Below are positions 1-5,835 of a stretch of 6,040 nt of DNA, in pieces; positions within the stretch are counted from its first letter, which is position 1; the number at the start of each line of letters is the position of its first letter. The stretch spans positions 1 through 6,040 of the forward strand of contig CASEHR010000151.1 of assembly GCA_949287785.1 (NCBI GenBank). The letters are read 5' to 3'. Source of the stretch: an uncultured Bacillota bacterium (lineage in GTDB: Bacteria > Bacillota_I > Bacilli_A > Erysipelotrichales > Erysipelotrichaceae). The translations under genes and the position numbers were made by a program. Under the pieces are notes generated by a model. It did no database searches. It had not been told where the DNA came from and saw only the letters and a program-made list of their open reading frames with translations.

Positions 1-517
1 GACAGTACTCATGTTTTTGGGATCGCTGGGTTCGGAATCGGTGCAGAAAGTAATCTTGGCGTATTTTGACGGCCTGAAGGACCAGGACTATCAGATCATC
101 TACGCGACCGGCGATAAACACTATGAAAGAGCCAAAGGATATGCGACCGACAAGATCAAGATCGTCAAGAAAGTCGACGGAGCAGCGATGATGAAAGTTG
201 CTGATCTGTTGGTATCAAGAGCCGGCGCTACTACTTTAGCTGAGATCGTCGCTTTAGGTACCGTCAGCATCCTGATACCTTCACCATATGTACCTAACAA
301 TCACCAGTATCATAATGCGATGGCGTTATATGATAAAAAAGCGGCTCTGTTATTGGAAGAGAAGGATCTGACGGCAGAATATTTAAAGAAAATGATCGAA
401 GATACATTGAAAGATGATAAACTTTGTAAGGAAATACATGATAATGCCCGTTCGATGAGCAATGATCATGTATTGGAGGATATAGTCGACAGGATTGAAG
501 AATTATGGAAACAATAA
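1..517 (+). CDS. murG: MurG, UDP-GlcNAc:undecaprenyl-PP-MurNAc-pentapeptide GlcNAc transferase (C-terminal half, 5' partial)
   Basis: MurG adds GlcNAc from UDP-GlcNAc to lipid I on the inner face of the membrane, giving lipid II for peptidoglycan. The frame is open from base 2 (base 1 ends the preceding codon), so the gene begins upstream; the ATG at 11 is an internal Met, since the preceding T-V-L codons fit the family. The visible 171 residues are the C-terminal GT-B Rossmann domain. They show the glycine loop LGSLGSES (window residues 6-13), the donor-binding motif SRAGATTLAEI (72-82) and PSPYVPNNHQ (93-102) with its NNHQ signature. The first Gly of the usual GGS loop appears to be Leu, a mild variant. 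The stop is TAA at 515-517 and overlaps murB by 13 nt, which suggests co-transcription and coupling. Identification is firm from the motifs; only the missing N-terminal half cannot be judged. Confidence 0.96.
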   Translation, partial: TVLMFLGSLGSESVQKVILAYFDGLKDQDYQIIYATGDKHYERAKGYATDKIKIVKKVDGAAMMKVADLLVSRAGATTLAEIVALGTVSILIPSPYVPNNHQYHNAMALYDKKAALLLEEKDLTAEYLKKMIEDTLKDDKLCKEIHDNARSMSNDHVLEDIVDRIEELWKQ

Positions 518-1398
518 ATTTTTTGTCATCTCATGGTGATCTTTTACTTGACGGTACATTCAAAAAGATCACAACGATAAGGATCGGTGGTCCGATCAGG
601 TATCTGGTATCTCCTTTTGATATGAATCGTCTCAAACTGATCATCACTTATCTCAAAGAAGAAGGGATCGCTTTTAAGCTGGTCGGCAGGGGATCGAATC
701 TAGTCTGTGGCGATGGTATGTATGATGGCTGTGTTATCAAGCTTGAACATCTTGATCATTATGAATTTCAAGATGATGGTAAATTATATGTTGAAGCAGG
801 AATGGTCGTACCGCGCTTGGCGAATATGCTGGCGACGCAGGGATTGAGTGGCTTGGAGTTTGCAAGCGGGATCCCGGGAACGATCGGCGGACTTATCTTT
901 ATGAATGCCGGTGCTTACAAGGTCGAAATGAAAGATGTCATCGATTCGGTGCTCGTATTCAAAGATGGGGAATTTGTATGGCTGAGCAATGATGAATGTG
1001 AATTTACATATCGGCGTTCGATCTTTCATAAACACCGCGATTGGGTCATTGTCGCTTGTAAACTCAAAGTAGAAAGAGGCGATCGTGAGAAGATCAAAGC
1101 TCTCATGGCCGATCGTCAGCAGCGTCGTCGTAATACCCAGCCACTAGACAAACCCAGTGTCGGATCCTGTTTTAAAAATCCGGAAAGTGATTATGCATGG
1201 CGTTATATCGATGGTGTAGGATTGCGCGGCTATCGTTATAACGGAATCGAAGTCAGCGAAAAACATCCGAATTGGCTTTTAAACGCCAAGGAGGCGACAG
1301 CCCAGGACTTTATCGTTACCAGCAATTTTATCAAAGATCGAGTCAAGAGTGCATATGATGTCGACTTAGTTATGGAAGTGGAGCTGTTTAATTGTTAG
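505..1398 (+). CDS. murB: MurB, UDP-N-acetylenolpyruvoylglucosamine reductase
   Basis: MurB is a cytosolic FAD enzyme that uses NADPH to reduce UDP-GlcNAc-enolpyruvate to UDP-MurNAc, the second committed step of peptidoglycan precursor synthesis. The 297 aa length is normal. Visible family motifs are TTIRIGGP (residues 23-30), the FAD-binding VGRGSNLV (60-67), ASGIPGTIGG with MNAGAY (120-129, 133-138), YRRS (169-172), VGSCFKNP (219-226) and a C-terminal MEVELF. By family comparison the catalytic residues should be Arg170, Ser221 (proton donor) and Glu291. It resembles the shorter type II MurB of Gram-positives rather than the E. coli form. The ATG at 505 lies inside the end of murG, with a moderate AGGAT SD about 9 nt upstream; the conserved N-terminus leaves little room for a later start. 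The TAG stop at 1396-1398 shows that TAG is a working terminator codon in this genome. Confidence 0.97.
   Translation: METINFLSSHGDLLLDGTFKKITTIRIGGPIRYLVSPFDMNRLKLIITYLKEEGIAFKLVGRGSNLVCGDGMYDGCVIKLEHLDHYEFQDDGKLYVEAGMVVPRLANMLATQGLSGLEFASGIPGTIGGLIFMNAGAYKVEMKDVIDSVLVFKDGEFVWLSNDECEFTYRRSIFHKHRDWVIVACKLKVERGDREKIKALMADRQQRRRNTQPLDKPSVGSCFKNPESDYAWRYIDGVGLRGYRYNGIEVSEKHPNWLLNAKEATAQDFIVTSNFIKDRVKSAYDVDLVMEVELFNC
1380..1383 (+). promoter_or_regulatory. Ribosome binding site supporting the TTG start of ftsQ/divIB
   Basis: GGAG lies 8 nt before TTG at 1392, inside the last codons of murB. No ATG or GTG in this frame lies before the conserved basic N-terminal segment, so this site and the TTG set the start. 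A stronger AAAGGAG at 1421-1427 is not followed by any start codon in the ftsQ frame. Confidence 0.55.
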
Positions 1399-2255
1399 AG
1401 AAAGAAAAGGACGATATTTTAAAGGAGAATTATCTTGTCAGAAAGCGCAGAGCTTTTCGTGATGAAAGAAAGTATCGCGGCGATAAGAATCGTTATTTTC
1501 TTATTGCGGTGATCATCTGCCTTCTCATTATGACTTTTATGTATCTTTCTTCGGATAGGTCAAAGGTCTTCAGGGTCAGTGTATCGGGAAACAGATATCT
1601 TGATGATGATTACTATCGTGATCTGGCCGGTATCGATGATAATACGATCTACTATTTCACGCTTGACGGAAGTATCGAAAGCCGTATTGCCGATGATCCG
1701 CTTGTCAGGAATGTGACGGTCGAACATAGGGACAACAGAGTAATCAATATCGAAGTTGAAGAGAAAAAGATCATTGCCTATGTGTATGATGATGAGCCAT
1801 ATCTCATCGATGAAGACGGTGAGCGGATCATGATGACCAGTGATTACTATGATCTTATCAGCATGGTCCCGATCATCGAAGGCTATACGATCGATGAGAT
1901 CAAAGAGATTGCCCGCGGATTCAAAAATGTCGACGATGAGATGATTGAAGAGATATCGGAGATCCATAAATATCCCTTTTCGTATGATGAACGGATGATG
2001 GAAGTCATCATGCGCAGCGGCAATTATGTTTATGTATCTTATTACGGTCTGTCCCTTTTGAATAATTATCACAGTATCGAAGCCAGCCTGACCAGTGAAG
2101 AAGATCATGTCTGTATTTTCCTCGATGAGGTCACCAACAGCGGTTATACATCAGCATGCCCATACTGGCAGAAAGAAGAAAAGCCAAGTGATGAAAATGA
2201 GACGACTGACAATACTCAGGAAGGTACAGAGGCTAAACCGGCTGGCGGTGAATAA
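1392..2255 (+). CDS. ftsQ: FtsQ/DivIB family cell-division protein
   Basis: FtsQ/DivIB is a bitopic membrane protein that joins FtsL and FtsB/DivIC in the divisome and helps activate septal peptidoglycan synthesis. The 287 aa protein has the expected layout: a very basic cytoplasmic tail (RKRRAFRDERKYRGDKNR, about residues 17-34), one membrane segment (about 35-53), a POTRA domain (about 57-125, starting KVFRVSVSGNRYL), a beta domain (about 126-256), and a low-complexity acidic tail rich in Glu, Thr and Asp (about 260-287). Two cysteines in the predicted outer region (241, 256) could pair, but this is a guess. The chosen start is TTG at 1392, overlapping the murB stop by 7 nt and preceded by GGAG. 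Position after murG-murB matches the Bacillus-type order murG-murB-divIB. No terminator is visible between its stop and the rpmG promoter. Family assignment is strong from layout and context; sequence conservation in this family is low. Confidence 0.9.
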   Translation: MLEKEKDDILKENYLVRKRRAFRDERKYRGDKNRYFLIAVIICLLIMTFMYLSSDRSKVFRVSVSGNRYLDDDYYRDLAGIDDNTIYYFTLDGSIESRIADDPLVRNVTVEHRDNRVINIEVEEKKIIAYVYDDEPYLIDEDGERIMMTSDYYDLISMVPIIEGYTIDEIKEIARGFKNVDDEMIEEISEIHKYPFSYDERMMEVIMRSGNYVYVSYYGLSLLNNYHSIEASLTSEEDHVCIFLDEVTNSGYTSACPYWQKEEKPSDENETTDNTQEGTEAKPAGGE

Positions 2256-2257
2256 TC

Positions 2258-2287
2258 TTGCGTATGTAAATGGTGTTGTGGTATGAT
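2258..2287 (+). promoter_or_regulatory. Extended -10 sigma-A type promoter for rpmG
   Basis: TATGAT at 2282-2287 matches TATAAT in 5 of 6 bases and is preceded by TGTGG at 2277-2281, a clear TRTGN extended -10 element. A weak -35, TTGCGT (2258-2263, 3 of 6), sits 18 nt upstream. The predicted transcript would start near 2294 and give a leader of about 23 nt before rpmG. The site lies in the only AT-rich, non-coding gap between ftsQ and rpmG, which fits independent expression of a ribosomal protein gene. Confidence 0.7.
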
Positions 2288-2316
2288 ATATGAGCTTAAA
2301 AATGGAGGTTATATAA

Positions 2317-2466
2317 ATGAGAGAAGATATCACTTTCAAGTGTTCTGAATGCGGTGAAGAGAATTACATCGGTACTCGTAATAAAAAGAAGCATCCAGAA
2401 AAGATGGAGATCAAAAAATATTGCCCAAGATGCAATAAAATGACCGTTCATAAGGAGAAGAAATAA
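2317..2466 (+). CDS. rpmG: 50S ribosomal protein L33 (zinc-ribbon form)
   Basis: This 49-residue gene encodes L33, a small protein of the large ribosomal subunit near the E site. The protein starts MREDITFKCSECGEENYI and has two CxxC pairs, Cys9/Cys12 and Cys36/Cys39 (CSEC and CPRC), so it is the zinc-binding (C+) paralogue type. In many Firmicutes a zinc-free copy replaces this form under zinc starvation. The conserved stretch KKYCPRCNK and the basic C-terminus fit the family, and length is exactly typical. GGAGG at 2304-2308 lies 8 nt before the ATG. It has its own extended -10 promoter upstream, and its TAA stop is part of the following hairpin. It is not next to secE-nusG, a common neighbour pair of rpmG in Firmicutes. 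Confidence 0.97.
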   Translation: MREDITFKCSECGEENYIGTRNKKKHPEKMEIKKYCPRCNKMTVHKEKK

Positions 2467-2485
2467 GCTTTAGAGCTTATTTTTT
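2461..2485 (+). terminator. AT-rich terminator-like hairpin after rpmG
   Basis: AAATAAGCT (2461-2469) pairs perfectly with AGCTTATTT (2474-2482) around a TTAG loop, and the T-run continues to 2485. The left arm contains the rpmG TAA stop. Only two of nine pairs are G-C, so it is probably a weak or leaky terminator; some read-through would supply the hydrolase gene that begins at 2490, for which I see no separate promoter. Confidence 0.7.
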
Positions 2486-2489
2486 GTAT

Positions 2490-3092
2490 ATGGAAGTCAC
2501 AACGATCGTTACCGGGGCTTTTGCGACCAATACATATCTCATCGACACGGCCGGTGGTATGATCGTGGTCGATCCCGGCGGTAAAGCGGATAAGCTCTTG
2601 GAGGTGATCAAAGACAGACCGGTCACGGTTCTTTTGACCCATGGTCATTTTGATCATATCAAAGCTGTCGATGGTCTATACAACAGGTATCAATGCCCCA
2701 TCTATATGCATCAGGCAGACAGAGAACTGACCGATCCTTTGCTGAGCAAAAAGACCAATGTCTTAGGACCGTATTCAGCATCCATATCATCGCCGGTAAA
2801 CGATCTGAAAGAAGGTTCTCTTATGATATACGATCATATGATCAGCGTATATTTTACACCGGGTCATACAAAGGGCAGTGTCGTATATCAGTTAGAAGAT
2901 GTGATCTTCAGTGGTGACACCTTATTCAAAGAAAGTGTTGGCCGGACGGATCTGTATGGCGGCAATGAACGCGATCTCAGGCATTCTTTGGCTTTGTTTG
3001 AGAGTTTTTCGCCGGATACTATCGTATATCCAGGTCATGGAGAGCAGACGACGATCGGCCATGAACTTATTTATAATCCTTTTTTGAGGTAA
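2490..3092 (+). CDS. Metallo-beta-lactamase-fold hydrolase, glyoxalase II-like (YqgX/YcbL type)
   Basis: This 200 aa cytosolic protein is a compact MBL-fold hydrolase of the glyoxalase II-like group, whose members often hydrolyse thioesters such as S-lactoylglutathione analogues; the true substrate cannot be read from sequence. The metal site is complete: HGHFDH (His51, His53, Asp55, His56), His126 in TPGHTKGS, Asp143 in SGDTLF, and His183 in YPGHGE. The short length lacks the extra C-terminal substrate domain of classical glyoxalase II, as in YcbL and Bacillus YqgX. The ATG at 2490 is preferred because the conserved TIVTGAFATNTYLI begins at residue 5; an in-frame TTG at 2484 is an alternative adding two residues. 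No normal SD lies directly upstream: AAGGAG at 2452-2457 is on the far side of the rpmG hairpin. The stop is 3 nt before the methyltransferase ATG, so the two were likely one transcription unit. Confidence 0.92.
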   Translation: MEVTTIVTGAFATNTYLIDTAGGMIVVDPGGKADKLLEVIKDRPVTVLLTHGHFDHIKAVDGLYNRYQCPIYMHQADRELTDPLLSKKTNVLGPYSASISSPVNDLKEGSLMIYDHMISVYFTPGHTKGSVVYQLEDVIFSGDTLFKESVGRTDLYGGNERDLRHSLALFESFSPDTIVYPGHGEQTTIGHELIYNPFLR

Positions 3093-3095
3093 AAT

Positions 3096-3839
3096 ATGCG
3101 TTATCAAGAAGAAAACAGCAAGATGATCGATAAATGGTGTAAGGAAGGCTGGAAGTGGGGTACCAAGATCGACCACGAGACCTATCTCAGAGCATTAAAA
3201 GGTGATTTTGTGTTGTATTTGACACCGACAAAACCGGTACCATCAAGCTGGCTCGAAGTCAAAGGCAAGAAGGTCCTGGGGCTGGCAAGCGGTGGTGGTC
3301 AGCAGATGCCGATCTTACACGCTTTGGGAGCTGAATGTACACTGCTTGATTACTCTGAGATGCAATGTCAAAGCGATCGGGAAGTCGCTGAGCGGGAAGG
3401 CTATTAGATTGAGATCATCAACGCCGATATGACAAGGACATTACCGTTTGCGGATGAGACGTTCGATCTTATCGTCAATCCGGTATCGAATTGTTACATC
3501 AAGGAAGTCGAGCCTGTTTTCAAAGAGTGCTACCGTGTCTTGAAAAGAGGTGGAGAGCTGATCGGCGGTTATGATATTGGAGTCGGTTTCGCTTTTGATG
3601 ATCAGGATGAATTGCGCTTCGTCTTGCCTTTTGATCCTCTTTGCAATCCCGAACATCGCCAGGCAGCGATCGCCAATGGTTGGGGCTATGATTTCTCTCA
3701 TTCGATAAAAGAACAGATCGGCGGTCAGCTGGCTGCCGGATTCACACTTATCGATATCTATGATGATACAAATGGATATGGGAAGCTGGAAGAATACAAG
3801 ATCCCGACATTTATCGCCACCAGAGGCAGAAAAGCATAG
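3096..3839 (+). pseudogene. Class I SAM-dependent methyltransferase interrupted by one in-frame TAG
   Basis: The gene would encode about 247 residues of a Firmicutes class I methyltransferase of unknown substrate. The N-terminal part has the family's WCKEGWKWG and YLTPTKPVP segments and SAM motif I, VLGLASGGGQQ (residues 60-70), followed by the acidic ribose-binding position in LLDYS (Asp85). Codon 104 is TAG (3405-3407), after EREGY. The same frame continues with IEIINADMTRTLPF, which is motif II/III territory, then FDLIVNPVSNCYI and ECYRVLKRGG (post-I motifs), and ends at TAG 3837-3839. No frameshift or deletion is seen, so one base change separates it from a full gene. An ATG at 3429 could start a C-terminal fragment, but it lacks an SD and would miss motif I. 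The ATG at 3096 has GAGGT 5 nt upstream. A functional split gene or a sequencing error cannot be excluded. Confidence 0.85.
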
Positions 3840-3854
3840 GATTTATCGATCATT

Positions 3855-3892
3855 CCTCCTTATACGAAAGTGTAAGGAGGTTTTTTATTTTT
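3855..3892 (+). terminator. GAAA-loop hairpin with T-tract, intrinsic terminator overlapping the comGA ribosome-binding site
   Basis: CCTCCTTATAC (3855-3865) pairs with GTGTAAGGAGG (3870-3880) over 11 pairs, one of them a T-G wobble, closed by a GAAA tetraloop. TTTTTTATTTTT follows at 3881-3892. This is a textbook intrinsic terminator for the upstream hydrolase-methyltransferase unit. It is odd in running straight into the comGA start codon and in containing that gene's SD in its 3' arm. Confidence 0.82.
3874..3880 (+). promoter_or_regulatory. Shine-Dalgarno of comGA, sequestered in a hairpin
   Basis: AAGGAGG ends 10 nt before the TTG at 3891 and is a full match to the 16S anti-SD. All seven bases pair with CCTCCTT (3855-3861) in the hairpin, so on any transcript that includes the 5' arm this site would be masked. 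It decides the TTG start, as no ATG lies near the conserved N-terminus. Confidence 0.75.
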
Positions 3893-4874
3893 GGAAGAGA
3901 GATTGAACGCTTTATTGCGTCTGGCGATCAGCTTAAAAGCGACCGATATTCATTTTACAAGGACGAGACTCGGGACAAAGGTTGAAATGCGCGTGAACGA
4001 TCGGATCAGACTTGTCAAAAGTGATCCCAAAGACGATAAGATGATCCGGTATCTGCAATATCTGGCAAATCTTGATGTCGGTAATCTCATCAGACCGCAG
4101 ACCGGACAGTTTGAGTATCTGGTCGATGATGTCATCGTTTCCCTGCGTTTTGCGCTCATTCATAATCAGCATCTGGATAATGCGGTCTTGCGGATCCTGA
4201 ACAGCGATCTGTGCATCGGCGTCCGCTCACTTTCGACAAGTGCCGATCAAAATAGTTTTTTCCGTAAGATGATGACATATCGAAGCGGGCTGTATGTCTG
4301 CAGCGGTCCGACCGGATCAGGTAAGACGACCAGTCTTTACACTTTATTGCATAATGTGACCGGTAAGAAGATCTTTACGATTGAAGACCCTATCGAGATG
4401 CAAAGCGAAAACTTCATCCAGCTCAATATCAATGAGACGATCGGATTTGGCTATGATGAAGCCATTAAGCAGGTCTTGCGGCATGATCCGGATATTATTA
4501 TGATCGGTGAGATCCGTGATGAGATAACCGCTCATATGGCGATCAGAGCCGCCAACACCGGACATACTGTCGTCACCAGTCTGCACGCCGCCAGTTGTCC
4601 TTTAGCGATCGAGCGACTGTTGGAATTAAAAGTTGAAAAAGGTCAGCTGTACAATGTGCTGATCGGTATATCGAATCAGAGACTGTTTTCGCAAATGGCT
4701 TCAGACCGCAAGGTCGTCATCTATGAGACGATGGACCGCGATGAGATAATCTATTATTTCCGTTATGGCAAGGTCAGCAGTGATTTTTATGCCTTAGATG
4801 AAAGGATCGAAGATGCTAAAAGAAAAGGTGTTATTCAAACCGGTGAATTCTCGCACGAGTTTACTGTCGCGTGA
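3891..4874 (+). CDS. comGA: ComGA, competence pseudopilus assembly ATPase (GspE/PilB superfamily)
   Basis: ComGA is the cytoplasmic secretion-type hexameric ATPase that powers assembly of the competence pseudopilus, through the membrane platform ComGB. The 327 aa protein has an N-terminal domain with KATDIHF (residues 16-22), then Walker A GPTGSGKT (139-146), the Asp box FTIEDPIE (162-169), Walker B DIIMIGEIRD (201-210) and the His box TVVTSLHA (226-233). LRHDPD (196-201) is also typical. The start is TTG at 3891 with AAGGAGG 10 nt upstream; starting here gives MEERLNALL before the conserved part. It lacks the C-terminal four-cysteine zinc cluster of PilB/GspE and of B. subtilis ComGA: after NQRLFSQM the sequence goes straight on, and its three cysteines (108, 137, 236) are scattered. 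The end overlaps comGB by 62 nt. Function by family and context is secure; whether the strain is transformable is unknown. Confidence 0.95.
   Translation: MEERLNALLRLAISLKATDIHFTRTRLGTKVEMRVNDRIRLVKSDPKDDKMIRYLQYLANLDVGNLIRPQTGQFEYLVDDVIVSLRFALIHNQHLDNAVLRILNSDLCIGVRSLSTSADQNSFFRKMMTYRSGLYVCSGPTGSGKTTSLYTLLHNVTGKKIFTIEDPIEMQSENFIQLNINETIGFGYDEAIKQVLRHDPDIIMIGEIRDEITAHMAIRAANTGHTVVTSLHAASCPLAIERLLELKVEKGQLYNVLIGISNQRLFSQMASDRKVVIYETMDRDEIIYYFRYGKVSSDFYALDERIEDAKRKGVIQTGEFSHEFTVA
4801..4806 (+). promoter_or_regulatory. Ribosome binding site selecting the comGB start at 4813
   Basis: AAAGGA lies 6 nt upstream of ATG 4813, within the comGA coding sequence. An in-frame ATG at 4798 is 15 nt earlier but would place this SD inside its own coding region and has no comparable site before it. 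Confidence 0.6.
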
Positions 4875-5835
4875 TGATCTTGATGGTCTTCTAGAACTGC
4901 TTAAGACCGATCTTTCACTGACTGATTCTTTTTCGATCATCAAGAATAAACATAATGAAAAAGCGATCGGAATGATAAGTGAACGGTTAAGAAACGGTGA
5001 GATGATCGAAGTGATCTTCAAAGACCACATCGCACCGTCATTACGGGTCTCGTTTGAAGCTTTTATCTCTTACCTGTCTTTTGAGATGACCTTGCGTCTT
5101 ATCTTATCGATCGATAAAGAAGAAGGCAGTTTTATGAGGAAGATCCGAAAAGATCTGACATATCCGGTCTTGTTGTTGGTCTTCAGTGTTATCGGGATCT
5201 ATCTTTTTAACAGTTATTGTTTTGAGCCGTTACTTTACAGCATGAATCAGTTTGCCGGCGATCTTGAAGATCTCTATCTCTTTAAAAGAGTTCTTGATGT
5301 CATTATCACTGTGATGTTTGTTTTTATATTATGTGCGCTGATCACATTCTTGTATTTTCATAAGCCCAAAAGGCAGGTGCTGGCTTATGTTCTGTTACAG
5401 AAATACATGAAAGATTCTCTGATCAAAGAATATCTGACCAGTCAGTTCGTCTTGTTTTTTTGCGAATGTTACAAGATCGGTCTCAAGACGAAAGACAGCA
5501 TCGATATTCTGCGCCATCTCAAATCTAAGCCGCTTGTATCTTTTATTGCTTCCAATGTCGACCGTGGATTGCTGGAAGGAAAAGGCATGGCCGGTGCCCT
5601 TAGAAGCAAGTACCTCGATGAAAGGATCATCAGATTCATCAAGATCGCCATGTACAGCGGAGAAATGCAAGAGATGCTCGAGAGCTATCTCAACCAGTTT
5701 AAAAAACGTTTTACGAAGTATTGTGCCAAATGGGCTAAAGCTATCCAGATAGCCAGCTACGGCATGATCGGCTTAGTAATCATCTTTATCTATCAGATCT
5801 TGTTTATTCCGATGGGAGTGTTAGGAGGCTTATGA
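4813..5835 (+). CDS. comGB: ComGB, competence pseudopilus inner-membrane platform protein (GspF/PilC family)
   Basis: ComGB is the polytopic membrane protein on which the pseudopilus is assembled, coupling the ComGA ATPase to the pseudopilins. The 340 aa product has two T2SF-type cytoplasmic domains (about residues 16-115 and 205-305) and three hydrophobic segments (about 117-136, 162-183 and 313-335), the usual GspF plan. The second domain shows the family-like FCECYKIGLKTKDSIDIL, LLEGKGMAGAL and the SGEMQEMLE equivalent of the GE-x-G-x-L motif. The first domain is divergent. The ATG at 4813 has AAAGGA 6 nt upstream; the alternative ATG at 4798 adds five residues. The first 15 residues or so are encoded in the comGA overlap and look like a non-conserved extension. 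The TGA stop shares bases with the comGC ATG (ATGA). The product is assigned mainly by topology, residual motifs and position between comGA and comGC. Confidence 0.92.
   Translation: MLKEKVLFKPVNSRTSLLSRDDLDGLLELLKTDLSLTDSFSIIKNKHNEKAIGMISERLRNGEMIEVIFKDHIAPSLRVSFEAFISYLSFEMTLRLILSIDKEEGSFMRKIRKDLTYPVLLLVFSVIGIYLFNSYCFEPLLYSMNQFAGDLEDLYLFKRVLDVIITVMFVFILCALITFLYFHKPKRQVLAYVLLQKYMKDSLIKEYLTSQFVLFFCECYKIGLKTKDSIDILRHLKSKPLVSFIASNVDRGLLEGKGMAGALRSKYLDERIIRFIKIAMYSGEMQEMLESYLNQFKKRFTKYCAKWAKAIQIASYGMIGLVIIFIYQILFIPMGVLGGL

Noticed and set aside
1560..2108. A 182-codon open frame on the minus strand opposite ftsQ
   Set aside because: It lies fully inside a convincing ftsQ, its translation is low-complexity Ile/Asp-rich, and it arises because GAT/ATC-rich coding sequence reads as ATC/GAT on the other strand. 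No SD or domain pattern supports it.
2095..2286. A 63-codon + strand frame overlapping the end of ftsQ and the rpmG promoter
   Set aside because: It is out of frame with ftsQ, overlaps the rpmG promoter, and its product has no recognisable pattern.
3405..3407. TAG read as an amino acid (recoding or pyrrolysine)
   Set aside because: TAG also ends murB and the methyltransferase itself, there is no visible recoding element, and the position shows no sign of needing a special residue.
3441..3701. Minus-strand 86-codon frame inside the methyltransferase, and similar minus-strand frames opposite murB, comGA and comGB
   Set aside because: All are fully contained in better supported genes and show no motif, SD or independent context.
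3429..3839. Second half of the methyltransferase as a separate gene
   Set aside because: It is in the same frame as the first half, lacks an SD before its ATG, and would miss SAM motif I; a broken single gene is the simpler reading.
3830..3845. Possible ComK box upstream of comGA (AAAA then TTTA)
   Set aside because: The spacing is 8 rather than the AAAA-N5-TTTT expected for a ComK half-box, and no second half is present at a helical-turn distance.
3838..3866. Sigma-A promoter for comGA using TATACG (3861-3866) as -10
   Set aside because: The -10 match is only 4 of 6 and no -35-like sequence lies 16-18 nt upstream.
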